DNA of 64,000 nt from Glandiceps talaboti (lineage: Eukaryota; Hemichordata; Enteropneusta; Spengelidae), in NCBI RefSeq assembly GCF_964340395.1, contig NC_135555.1, positions 4,509,001 to 4,573,000 of the forward strand, given 5' to 3'. The position numbers were made by a program, and so were the translations under genes. The notes under the pieces were generated by a model. That model saw only the letters and a list, made by a program, of their open reading frames with translations, was not told the origin of the DNA and did not search any database. Position 1 is the first letter of the stretch. Each line of letters starts with the position of its first letter. Of this stretch, positions 44,466 to 53,500 are shown piece after piece.

Positions 44466-47400
44466 CACCATCATCCTCAGTATCAACATCATGACTTGGC
44501 ACTGAACTTGGTAAATCTGGAATGTCATGTTCTTCTACACTTTCACATGTCTGTTGATTAGCATCACAATCTTGCAAACTTTTATTCACTTGACCTTTAA
44601 CCATTTCCTCATTGTGCAGATTTGATCCTGATAAACCAAAATCTACATCAGTGATGTCTCCTTGTCTTTCTTTTTCATCATCATCATAGATATCTCCAGA
44701 TGAAAAGACATCTTTTTCCACTGCTTTACTACTACTGAGTTCATCTCCATCAGTGACAGCCTCACTGATCCTGTCTTCAGTTTTGTCCTTATCTTTACAG
44801 GTCTGTAAATCGACATCTCTGTAACTACATGTACTCCCTTGATTGTCTTTAGATTCTGGAATCTCATCCCTGACAGCTTTGGCATCTTCCAAGTCTTCAA
44901 TCTTATCAACCTCCTCCTGAATGCATTTATGCACTTCACTCTCGTCATCACCATCACAATCTTCATCACAATCATCATCATCTTCATCACTATCTTCTTT
45001 CTCCTCCTCGATGACATCGAGATCATTTTCATACTCATCATCATCCTGGTTACCACACATCTGATCAAATTCCATGGAGTCAGATGCCGTCCATCTTGGT
45101 TCATCATCATCAGAAGCTATATTGGAAGATGTAACATACCATTCGTCATCACTGTCCTTATCCAAATCATCTCCTGTGGCTCCTTTTACTTTCTTGGGTT
45201 CATCATCATCAGAATTTATACTGGAAGATGTTACATACCATTCTTCATCACTGTCCTTATCCAAATCATCTCTTGTGGCTCCTTTTACTTTCTTGGGAAC
45301 TTCAAGAACAATACTCATGTTTTCTTCTGACGACCCATGGTTGTCATGTTCATCAAAACAGTCCATGTCATTGTGTTCATCACAGTCAACTTTTTGTTCT
45401 ATGACGTCAAGATTAGTTCTTTCCCGTTGTTTGGTATCATTATCATCATCTGTCAAATGACAGGCATCTGCATCGTTATCAGCTGATTCTTCGCTACTTG
45501 TGTCAGTCCCAGCAAAATCTTCTGTGTCAACGTCAGTGATTAATTTCCCCAAAGGTGAATCTCTTAACACTTCCATATCACTTTCATGATCATCCGATTC
45601 CTCACTTGGGTCAAAGGTCTCATCAATGGTTTCCCTTTTGTCATCAGCTTTGTTTTGTTCCATCATTTCATCAGCTGCTGCTAACATTTGACTCTCAGAC
45701 ACAGAATCTAAACCCCAGTCTCCTATCATCCCAACCTCTTCATAGGAATCTTTCTCAGCACTAAAACTACAAACTGAACCGTTGCCTTCACAATCAGCAT
45801 CCTCACTCACAGTCTTTTCTTCAAGTAGTTTTTCTTCTTTGTCAAGTTGTTCACTTTGTTGTTGACTTTGCAGACATCCATTAATCGACTTATCATCAAC
45901 ATCTTTTTCATGGTCTTTCGTTTCCATGACACTCAACTGTTGCTTCTGAAGTTCTTCCACTTCCTGTACTGAGAGCACATCTTTCCTCGCAATCAAAACT
46001 TCTTTTGTCATGGCAACATCTTCAAATTCTTGATTGGTCATCGATTTCACTACAGGATCAATCTTTACCTTATCCTTCTCTGACTCACAATTGTATGAAA
46101 TTATTCCTTGGCTAGCTAAATTTGACATATCAGTTCTCACATGTTTGTCATCCAGAGTTGCCTTCTCATCTTCATGAGAACCAATAACATCATCATTGTC
46201 ATTGAGTACATCATCTGATATCTCAGATATCACAGCATGTTCTATCACACTTTTGTTCTCAATGCTGGGAGATGGCTCTGTTGTGTCATTTTCTTTGTCT
46301 GAGTTTAGCTCTTTTGTATGCACATGGTTCTTATCGTCAGCTGTACAGTTTTCACCTTCAATTTGTGACGTAATGTCTTCAGAATGGATTTGACTAATCT
46401 GAGAAAGTTGTGATTTTGGTACAGAAGATTGTCCACTATTACTATCTTGTATTTTATCCGTTGACAGTGTTGGTCTTTCATCCTCCTTGGTCACAATTGT
46501 TGGTACATCTTCCATCTTCTCTGATGTACAATCACCTTTATTTTCATCTTCTCTCACTTCTTCTGTCGGACTAACTTGTTCATCTTCTTGAAGTTGTGTT
46601 TTCCTTTCTATCAAGGTAGACTTTCTTGATATTCTATCATTTTCCTTACATTGTGAAGCTCCTTGTAGTTCTAGAATTTAAAAACATGGTATATTATTAA
46701 ATAAAAGTTCACCAATTTAGTACATCAGTCTTTAATTTAAATATTTCCCAAAAATATCAAAAATTACCAAATAAAACTTTTGGCCATACTCAAATATTCA
46801 ATATCTATCTATGTACAGGAAATGTTGGCCATACATTAAATTAAATTAAATTAAATTAAATTAAATGTTCATTACATAAAGAAGATTTAATTATAGTAGT
46901 GTGAGACAAGCCAGTAATTTTTGTAAACTAAAACATGTGCCATTGATTCTTTAAATAACCAGCAAAGTTCAACAACATTAACAGCTCAGTCCTATCAAAT
47001 TGAACTTTTGTCCCAAACACAAACTTGAAAATTTTACCTGACAACGACTGAACTGTGCAGTCAAAATTTCAGGTACAATTTTCAAGTTTGTGTTTGGAAC
47101 AAAAATTCAATTCGATAGTATGGTTTACCAACACAGATGACTTTCCATTTGAAGAAAACATTAACCACTGCTTACAGTGCCCCTTAGGTAGGCCTAAAAA
47201 CATTGACATCTAGCTTACAGTGCCCCTTAAGTAGGCGTAAAAAACATTGACATCTAGCTTACAGTGCCCCTTAAGTAGGCGTAAAAACATTGACATCAAG
47301 CTTACAGTGCCCCTTAAGTAGGCATAAAAACATTGACATCTAGCTTACAGTGCCCCTTAAGTGGGGCTTAAAACATTGATGCAAAGAAAGAACTTGTGAA

Positions 47401-50400
47401 ACTGTTTTACAATCATCACACTTCAGTTTCCAGAACAGCTATGATAGGTCAAAATTGCAATGCAAACATGATCAAACCGTCTTGCCAATGGTTTGGTATG
47501 TCGTCATAAAAGTAGTCCTGCTGGTTGCTGCATATGAACTTAAGTCAAGGACCTCACTATCTTATCTCAGGTTTTGTTTATACATTCTACAAGGTCTTTA
47601 CCCTGCAAATTCTACAAACTCACATCTGCCTACATGTAAATATACAGGTACGTTCTTGAGCATCCTTACACAAGTTCGGACATTATAAGCTGTATCAACC
47701 AAATAACTGCCACAGTACTGTACAACGGCTATCCTTTCACATACCTGGTTCAGTAAAATTAATAACACTTGTCACGCCATCATTGTTCGCCATACATGTA
47801 TTGTCATCTAAAGTACAACATTTGCTGCCCAGCATCTTTTCATCTGATGTTGAACATCTGTCTGCCATGCTTTCATTTGATGTCAAATAACTTGGAGGTA
47901 TTTTCTCATCTGATGGTGAACAGTTGTTTGGTATTTTTTCATCTGATACAGGTAGTCTTCTGACTGGTCTGTACAATGGTATCTTGAATGTAGCATTGCT
48001 AGCAGTTGGTTGGCTTTGATTTCGTGTTACACTAACTTTGACAGCCTTAAATGAAGGAAATGATAAAGAATTGTACACACAGATCAGGTGTAATAATGAT
48101 GTACTTGATTTCTTCAGGACAGGTCATCACATTCTTACACATTTCACTAACCCTTGGGGGGGGGGGGGGGGGCGACCGTGACTTGCCCAATTAAATTTTG
48201 TTTAACGGAAAACACCACTCTAGGAAATACAGGCATTTTCATAAACTTTGGGTTGATGAGATTCATAATCATTTCAATGATTTTACATGCACAATTACCC
48301 AGAAACACCAAATGAAAACATGAACATTTTTTTAAACTTATCTGTTAGATACAATAACTTGCTGTCACACCCTGAAAAGTACTGAATTGCCTGTGGATAA
48401 ACATATTTGTGTAGCCTGTACACAAAGTATGTAATATATCCAATCAAATTGATTTTTGTGTCTACACCCTAAATTCAGCACCCTAATGCGATCACAATTT
48501 CAACCCATCACTGTACAACTTATCATGACATTAACCTCTAAACAATATGCACAGTGTATAATTATTGGTTTCTTAACAATTTTCAATGAATAAATTGTTG
48601 GTTGGCTGAACGAAAAACTGATATTCCAGGAACAGATAGTGCATTTTTAAATACTTAAACCGCTACATTTTTCTGACAAATCAGGTATATTTTTCACAAA
48701 ATCATGAATTATCATTTTTGACAAGCTCAATACACATATTTCTACATTTACCTCTTTAGAGTTGTTGTTATTGGTTTGGTTATCGATACCACATGTACAC
48801 ACCTCAAACTGAAATAGAAGAACAAACAAAAGAAATCAATATATACGTGTACATCATATATCATCTCATTTAATATCATTGTTGATATTATTTTTCTCAT
48901 TAATAAACCACAAGCCTGACAAAGTACACAATGTACCCGAAAAGTTGTTCAAAATGTGAAACTTTGTAACCGTAGTAAGATGCAAAGAGATTGGTCAGGA
49001 GAGCTTGTGGCACAAATAGTGTAAAGGGAGCCCTCTATAGGTCATTTCATGAAAACTAAGGCACACCATACAAAGTTGTAAAACTTTGCAGTATCATTGG
49101 AATTTACTTATATGCAGTGTATACATCCTGCCATGTCTTCCACTGGGATAATTTGGGTTATTTTAAGACTCTAGAACTTACCACAAACTGGTATTCAGAA
49201 TCAGGTTGTCTTGTTTTGGATCCTGCCTGTAAATTCACACCATTCGGATGTCCAAATGTTACTGTATCACCTTCTTCCAACAGATAACTTCCTAATGGAT
49301 GCAAAATAGTTTGTGATAATAGTAACCACTTATAATCTTTCATGGCAAGAGTTTAATACCCTTTTATGGCAAGGAGATGTTCAAGTACAGGCTATGAGTA
49401 TGATAAGAACAAAGGGTTAAGGCTTTATCATATTTAATATTCATATCACATGAAAATATGCATTATGAAATTCCTTATACCCAACGCAGACTTCAAAGAG
49501 TAAGGTAAATAACATCAACAAATTTATTCAAAATACAGCTAGAACATTTACAGAAATTCTGTTCAAATGCTTAAAAAGACATCTCAGCGTCCTTCAGGTG
49601 TACAACGGTGTGGTGTCTTGAATGTACCATTGCTTACAGCTGATGTAAGGCATGCAATCTGACATACCTGAAATTTTGATATCATTGACAAAGACACCAT
49701 TCATACTGGAATCTATCAGTTTGTGTTGGTTGTGAGTTGTAGAACGTATAATCCGTGCATGATTCCTTGAAATGTAGATTTTGTTGTCTGCAGTGGAGGA
49801 ACTAATGAAATAATCCATCTTTGCTGCATTCCGACCGATGAATGTTGTTGTTTTTCTGAAACTTAAGAAAAAGGAAATATAATTTATAACAGATGAAATC
49901 ATGTCATAATTTTCTAACTGCCATGATCATGATTATCTGTTCCCTTTCATGTATTGTGATGTATTCTCTTTTTTTGTATTGTATGGCTTACTGCATTTTA
50001 TCCTAGGTTTTGGTTAGATTGTAAGATACGTGGTGTTGTTCAGTCCTATCAGGCTTCTTAAACATGATGAGTACTGGCTGATAGAGTGGCACGATGTCTG
50101 TAGCTTATAGACTACGTGTTGGTATGCCATTGATATACATATTTAGTAACTTTCACATAGTTAGAAGATTGGTCTTTTTTTGCTAAAATTATTTTGAATA
50201 ATAATAAAGTGAATAATATGAAGATATGAATCTGAAGCCGATAAAGACTGCTTTTACAGAGGCTAAACCAGTAGTTAGCAATATTAAGAAACTATAGGAA
50301 AAACCTACATGATATCAAAGATATCAAATGTATTAGTGCCTTTACAGGAAAAAATATTTTGAGGGAACAACATGATCATGGTCCGTGCAGTTCCCATGAG

Positions 50401-51150
50401 ATGCATCAATCTATAAGTTATATATTACAAAGTAAATCATGATAAAATTTAAACATTGAAAAAAAACCAGATATACATTCATATATCCCGCTGCACAATA
50501 AACAGTCAGGGAAATTATGGCAGAAACCGACAAGAAAATCCTGCAAAAATAATTTCAAAACTTATTTATTCTTTAGAGTCTTCTAACAATACAGTGACCT
50601 TGACCTTCACTTTGTACTTGCAAGTCATCACAAGCGGTAGCCCATCAATAGATTGCTAACATACAGTCATGTAGTAAATCCTACAATGTACATTATGGAT
50701 ATATTTATCACTGTGTAATATAAAAAAAGCCGGGGGACAGAATCAAGATTTATGACACAGTGGAAAAAGGATATTTTGTTCATTAGATAAAAGGGTTCGC
50801 CCTAGAAAATTAGTCATGAAGAATACACCTTTTCCATTTTTCTTTCATTTTTGTTTTTTACCTTTAAGATGAAACCCTGACGTCACATGCCCTAGGATGA
50901 ACCCAGGAACAAATTTCAATCCAAGCTCTCCCTACATGTAGGGCATTTTACAGGTAGGGTAGGTTCCATGATGCCATGATTTCACGAAAGAGTAGATACA
51001 AAGATTAAGATATGATTCACATGACTGTACTATTACAAGAGGAACTACATAAACAACTTACTCCATGATGTCCAGAATTTGTGGCAGTGTTGCTGGCAGG
51101 CCTATCCGACGTAGGTGATACTGTGGTAAACCACTGTTGTTGACAGCCAT
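26657..51150 (-). CDS. FHA - giant acidic region - SLIP-GC-like GTPase - SIM protein (23 exons, about 3,960 aa)
   Basis: Minus-strand exons: 51150-51062 (ATG), 49855-49668, 49291-49182, 48808-48752, 48045-47745, 46670-39794, 38825-38600, 38173-37964, 37687-37478, 36854-36673, 36098-35879, 35111-34962, 34235-34116, 33395-33201, 32979-32821, 32465-32265, 31981-31812, 31452-31293, 30937-30695, 30471-30348, 29631-28381, 27963-27628 and 26760-26657 (TAA). Lengths sum to 11,883 nt and every junction keeps phase. Order: FHA (residues about 30-140), acidic disordered region (about 150-2540) with nuclear-localisation-like KKRK, SLIP-GC-type GTPase with coiled coil (about 2541-3397), 23-residue repeats (about 3480-3670), SUMO-acceptor-like VKQE sites, and a C-terminal SIM. 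Human SLIP-GC (NUGGC) is a nuclear GTPase of germinal-centre B cells and lacks the FHA and the giant region. I infer a nuclear phospho-binding scaffold GTPase. A missed gene boundary is the main alternative, but phase continuity and the absence of a stop or start argue against it. Confidence 0.85.
26870..27112 (-). repeat. tRNA-derived SINE with (AAATA)n-type tail
   Basis: On the minus strand the head has A-box-like TGGCCGAGTAGTTAG and B box GGTTCGAACC at tRNA spacing, similar to a Ser/Leu-type tRNA. A body follows, including the complement of GGAAACCGGAGTACCCCGGG, and then an AAATA-rich tail. It lies in the last intron of the FHA-GTPase gene. The same body is, from memory, widespread in marine invertebrate genomes. 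Confidence 0.78.
27628..27963 (-). CDS. Penultimate exon with SUMO-acceptor-like sites
   Basis: It encodes a basic, Val/Pro/Thr-rich region with two psi-K-x-E sites in VVVKQEAMS and TYVKQEPGLA, followed by STKRSKIVG, a possible nuclear-localisation patch. There is no known domain. Acceptor TTTTGTTATAG and donor ACTG|GTAAGT keep phase 1 on both sides. Confidence 0.85.
28050..28110. repeat. GT microsatellite
   Basis: An almost pure (GT)n run in the intron between the tandem-repeat exon and the SUMO-site exon. Confidence 0.95.
28381..29631 (-). CDS. Exon with 23-residue tandem repeats
   Basis: This 1,251-nt exon starts GILDCREKVQSIYLDAKIVE and contains an IKCEPG SUMO-acceptor-like site. It then holds eight near-identical 69-bp (23-residue) units with the core GGYGKPGSITPHMATNQHT, preceded by three or four older diverged units. 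Units differ mainly at one position (His or Leu in TP(H/L)M). After the repeats comes a Ser/Thr/Gln-rich tail. The donor is ACTA|GTGAGT; reading past it would give 14 codons and a stop, so a shorter isoform is possible. Confidence 0.9.
28690..29265 (-). repeat. Coding 69-bp minisatellite
   Basis: Eight units of 69 bp with very few differences lie inside the exon 29631-28381. The near identity indicates recent expansion or homogenisation. Copy number is likely to vary between individuals. Confidence 0.93.
30348..32979 (-). CDS. Six exons: C-terminal helical part of the SLIP-GC module
   Basis: Exons 32979-32821, 32465-32265, 31981-31812, 31452-31293, 30937-30695 and 30471-30348 encode mostly helical sequence. 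Family-like phrases include HYSTYKATVNRNGSYNSP, IDFNQALSEPMYASIM and MKGHMQMHVVNEREVMFDGA. Together with the G domain this makes about 857 residues, close to the full length of known SLIP-GC proteins, so the whole module is present. The exon ending at 31,812 has a partial tandem copy of its 3' end inside the next intron. Confidence 0.88.
31721..31860. repeat. 63-bp tandem duplication covering an exon 3' end and its donor
   Basis: The unit starting ATACTTGGGTTCTGATACAA occurs at 31,721 and 31,784, and a related start (ATACATGGGTTCAG) at 31,847. The copy at 31,784 contains the used donor (CTTTAG|GTAGGT, minus strand). The copy at 31,721 keeps a second donor-like site (AAG|GTAAAT). Confidence 0.85.
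33201..36098 (-). CDS. Four exons: coiled coil and SLIP-GC middle region
   Basis: Exons 36098-35879 and 35111-34962 encode long heptad-like Glu/Lys/Leu stretches (VEAEIEIVQEDVEDLKKEIS and LHQLEELREELKEKREMIRE), a strong coiled coil. Exon 34235-34116 continues with a basic helix. Exon 33395-33201 has an acidic loop (EEEEEEETN and a six-Asp run) and then LRVFTVSSTEYLKLRGKL, a phrase conserved in SLIP-GC relatives. All junctions are in phase 0 after the first. Confidence 0.88.
35278..35336. repeat. GC-rich inverted repeat in an AT-rich intron
   Basis: GCCGGAGAAA and TTTCTCCGGC pair perfectly across a loop of about 20 bases, followed by GTCCGGCT. It stands out in base composition and could be a fragment of an unknown mobile element or a structured RNA. 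Confidence 0.5.
36673..38825 (-). CDS. Four exons encoding the GTPase core (SLIP-GC type)
   Basis: Exons 38825-38600, 38173-37964, 37687-37478 and 36854-36673 encode a dynamin-like G domain. G1/P-loop: VVGDTGAGKSSLMNALLDEE. Switch region: PTSGMRACTAVVVEI. G3: KLVDLPGVRDSNAARD. G4: FICTKNDLINPSE. These phrases match the SLIP-GC/NUGGC family closely as I remember it, and all four GTP-binding motifs are intact. The G domain begins only about 20 residues after the giant exon ends. In relatives the G domain is near the N-terminus of a protein of about 800 residues. Confidence 0.93.
38226..38590. repeat. Diverged tandem repeat (about 85-95 bp unit)
   Basis: Four units share CACCCTGTGATTGGGT-type, AGTACCCA(T/C)TGGGGC and AAGTAACAGGTGTTCCCTG words. 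The array fills most of the intron between the P-loop exon and the next exon of the FHA-GTPase gene. Confidence 0.8.
39316..39760. repeat. CTCA tetranucleotide array with about 100-bp superstructure
   Basis: ACTC/TCAC runs are mixed with a longer unit containing CTAATTCACATGCTCATGTT, which recurs four times (39,400, 39,532, 39,614 and 39,698). It lies in the intron next to the giant exon. Confidence 0.9.
39794..46670 (-). CDS. Giant 6,877-nt exon: acidic disordered region
   Basis: One exon encodes residues about 249-2540 without a stop. It is dominated by Asp, Glu, Ser and Asn, with poly-Asp runs near 44,450 and 40,830. It carries CK2-type acidic Ser clusters (MESDTEERDD, EDSDSEAESS) and many SQ/TQ pairs, including PKSQLSQISQIHSEDITSQ near the start. 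A 35-residue tandem duplication with DSDEEWYVTSS lies near 45,090-45,290, and Cys/Asp short repeats near 43,560-43,740. A helical island at 42,310-42,660 reads KYQMEFIIKEFFSKLD and HRYLQQFFNEWNKQ. A nuclear-localisation-like SPKSKKRKLD lies near 41,010. This resembles the phospho-scaffold part of DNA-damage mediators such as MDC1 in style, not in sequence. The exon ends TGG AA|GTAAGT in phase 2, matching the GTPase exon. Confidence 0.9.
46993..47120. repeat. Hairpin-forming inverted repeat
   Basis: CTATCAAATTGAACTTTTGT and CAAACACAAACTTGAAAATT on the left are mirrored by AATTTTCAAGTTTGTGTTTG and AAATTCAATTCGATAG on the right, with a loop of about 30 bases. It is intronic. Confidence 0.75.
47172..47377. 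repeat. About 43-bp tandem repeat, five copies
   Basis: The unit GCTTACAGTGCCCCTTAAGT followed by AGGCGTAAAAACATTGACATCTA occurs five times, the last one diverged. It is intronic, next to the hairpin at 46,993. Confidence 0.88.
47745..48808 (-). CDS. Two linker exons after the FHA domain
   Basis: Exon 48808-48752 (19 codons, FEVCTCGIDNQ then an Asn run) closes the FHA region. Exon 48045-47745 encodes a Ser/Pro/Asp-rich linker in which the phrase S-D-E-K-(I/M) recurs four times (for example RLPVSDEKIPNN, SPSDEKIPPS). No folded domain is visible. Both junctions keep phase 0, and the second exon exits in phase 1. Confidence 0.8.
48156..48172. repeat. Poly-G run
   Basis: About 17 consecutive G bases occur in an intron. 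This is unusual in AT-rich DNA, and the length may be affected by sequencing error. Confidence 0.9.
49182..49855 (-). CDS. Two exons encoding the core of the FHA domain
   Basis: Exons 49855-49668 and 49291-49182 give TTTFIGRNAAKMDYFI, ISRNHARI, LIDSSMNGVFVNDIKI and then GSYLLEEGDTVTFGHP. The hallmark residues are all present: GR, S-x-x-H (SRNH) and N-G-x-x-V-N. FHA domains bind phosphothreonine peptides. The start-of-protein position and the strand order resemble TCF19 and MDC1 N-termini. Junction phases 2 and 1 match the flanking exons. Confidence 0.92.
51062..51150 (-). CDS. First coding exon of the FHA-GTPase gene
   Basis: ATG at 51,150 sits in the context ACAAGATGGC. The exon encodes MAVNNSGLPQYHLRRIGLPA and then LPQILDIME, the first strand region of an FHA domain. 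The donor GGA|GTAAGT leaves phase 2. An in-frame ATG followed directly by the FHA start makes this the likely true start. Confidence 0.8.
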
Positions 51151-52027
51151 CTTGTAGTCTACTTAACCATGTGTTATACTTAGTAACTTGAACTTTAACG
51201 TAGTATATGATAAATGTATGGTGGTCTTCACATTATCCTGTATAGACAAAATACAAAATAAAAATTCTTCCTTTATCATATGTTTAAAAGAATCAACATC
51301 ATTTAATTTGGTAAATCAATTTCACTAACCAGTTGTGACCTTATCTTGACCCAGAATAATATTATTTTACTGTACTTGCATAATATTTATATATTCATTC
51401 ATTCATCTTGAATATACAGACTTCATTTCAGTGCAGAGTACTTTTCTCCCAATGATACCAGTTGTAAGATGTACAACCAAAAAACAACAGCACACAATAC
51501 AAACGAAAAACAATTCAACTATAGCAAAAAGCTACAAAGGCAAGATGCTACTTTAAAAAGAAACTCAACGGAGAAGTTGAGAACATTAGTGAACTGAATT
51601 CTTCAGTTCTCCTTTGAAAGAGACAGATCCATCAGGTCCATGAAATATTTTGCAATTTTTTAAAAAGAATACTTTACTATTCAATTGAAATATCTTTACC
51701 TTTCAAACAAACCATGCAAGAAACTCCCATCACTCAAGTTTTTGTATAAAACCTGTCAACATTCTGTAGAGTAATCCTTTATTATGCAAATTCTCAATGT
51801 CAAATGCAATGTTATACCCAGTCTCCGTCAGCCTGTATTTCAAATTCTTATTTACAAATGTAGTAAATTTACAGACTCTGGTGTAGTGTTTTCTTTCACA
51901 TTATGTGTTTGAGCAAAAAACAGCCCAAACCACAGAAACTCTTAAAAGTTACTGTAGGGTTGTGATTGAAACCAAAACTTCAATCACTGATTAAATAGTT
52001 TGACCTAATGGAGTGTTATGCCTTGCT

Positions 52028-52070
52028 AATGGGGGTGGGGGTGGGGGTGGGGGTGGGGGGTGGGTGGTGA
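52028..52070. repeat. GGGGGT repeat (potential G-quadruplex)
   Basis: GGGGGT units repeat several times upstream of the FHA-GTPase start codon. The run has enough G tracts to form a quadruplex on the plus strand. Confidence 0.85.
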
Positions 52071-52149
52071 ATATGTGAAAAAGTGCACAAATGCTCCAGT
52101 GAGTACAAGCTATGTATATTGCATAGTCAATACTCGCTCTGGATGTATA

Positions 52150-52676
52150 CGCTATGAGGTTCGACATGTCTTCCTCTCTGCTATGGTTCCGCCCTATCTC
52201 TAACAATGAGACTGCGAACAGATTTCATTCACACAGATAAAAACCACCCATACCCTTGTTATTGACTATATAAAATACAGAAATGAACTTTAAATCGTTA
52301 AATTCAACCTACGCCTTGTCTATTCTGTCATTTCTTGTCTAACATTCACTTGAGCCGCAAAACAGACAATGGTAAGTCATGCTAGCAGATTAGCTCAATA
52401 TCACACATGCACACAACTTTGTACACGTTTAATTAAGCAGCTCTTATATCGTACATTTTGCGGCTCAAGCGAACGTAAGACAAGAATTGACAGAATAGAC
52501 AAGACGTAGGTTGAATTTAGTGATTTACAGTTCCTTTTTGTATTTTATATAGTCATTAGCAAGGGTATGGGTGGTTTTTATTCCAAAATCCGTGTGAATG
52601 AAATCTGTTCAACGTCTCTTTGTTAGAGATAGGGAGGAACCATAGCAGAGGGAAGAAGACATGTCAAAACCATGTA
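52150..52676. mobile_element. Large foldback element with about 210-bp arms
   Basis: The left arm includes GACATGTCTTCCTCTCTGCT, GTGTGAATGAAATCTG-type complement words and CAACCTACGCCTTGTCTATT. The right arm (from about 52,460) has AATAGACAAGACGTAGGTTG, AAGGGTATGGGTGGTTTTTA and AGCAGAGGGAAGAAGACATG. The spacer is about 100 bases. There is no ORF. Confidence 0.8.
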
Positions 52677-52703
52677 GTGTATATTTCCAGAGTTGAATCA
52701 ATA

Positions 52704-52750
52704 CTAGACTGTAAGATACATCATGATGTTTCGCCCTCCTCTCACACCAT
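52704..52750 (-). mobile_element. Truncated copy of the 9-bp-TSD MITE
   Basis: CTAGACTGTAAGATACATCA, then TGATGTTTCGCCCTCCTCTC, is the reverse complement of the right end of the element at 13,429. The other end is missing. Confidence 0.65.
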
Positions 52751-53491
52751 ATAACTTTGACAGCCAAGTATGATCCTGCATCTTTTAATAATAAAATAAT
52801 ACTGATATGCAGACTTAGCCACTTGTTATTTGCAAAGCTAATCTTTTGAATGATAATGCATACTTTATGACTAATAACTGGGAATTCTTCTAAAACTGTC
52901 AATTTATTTATTTACTTTAAGCTACTGTTATTAGAAATATCAACAATTTCGTATCACAAAAGGTTAATTACTAAACAGCACTGTATAATGTGTGTCAAAG
53001 TGATATTTCCACGTGATAGTGTCAATATTGCTAGATAATCTACAAATGTAAACAAACACAACCGGAAATGGAAAAAAAGAGGTTACCCTTGATCCAGACT
53101 TGCATACGTACATGTAACCTATCCAACGCAAACAAACGCTGATCACGTCTGTGTCAAAGGCCCAGGTTAAGTAAAGTCCATATGTAATTTGCTAAAACAA
53201 AACTGTGAACTCAAATATTGACGAATGTCTGTTTTCAGTCTCTGAAAATTCAGTGACACTGACAGACTATCATGTATGCAGAGAGTTCTGATCAATCGGG
53301 GGGAGGGCCTCCATTTCTGAACAATTTTCCACAATTTGAGAAGTCAAAAAAAGCAACTGCTATAATCCATCGACAATGTGACGTAGAAAGCACAGGAATA
53401 GCACATGCAGACAGGTATGAAATGACAAACAACAACACAACAAAACAGTGCTTACCTGACATATGCTTTCACTTCGTTTGTCTCGCTCTTA

Positions 53492-53500
53492 TTTCCCGCG
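53492..53500 (+). promoter_or_regulatory. E2F-type site TTTCCCGCG
   Basis: A perfect match to the E2F consensus TTTSSCGC lies in a small GC-rich patch between divergent genes. It is about 30 bases upstream, on the minus strand, of a good splice donor (TGTCAG|GTAAGC). The position fits a cell-cycle-regulated promoter for the minus-strand gene. A chance match cannot be excluded. Confidence 0.4.

Noticed and set aside
39857-46393. Many plus-strand and frame-shifted ORFs of 60-217 codons
   Set aside because: They are shadows opposite or out of frame with the 6.9-kb acidic exon, whose Asp/Glu/Ser codons give open Ser/Phe/His-rich frames.
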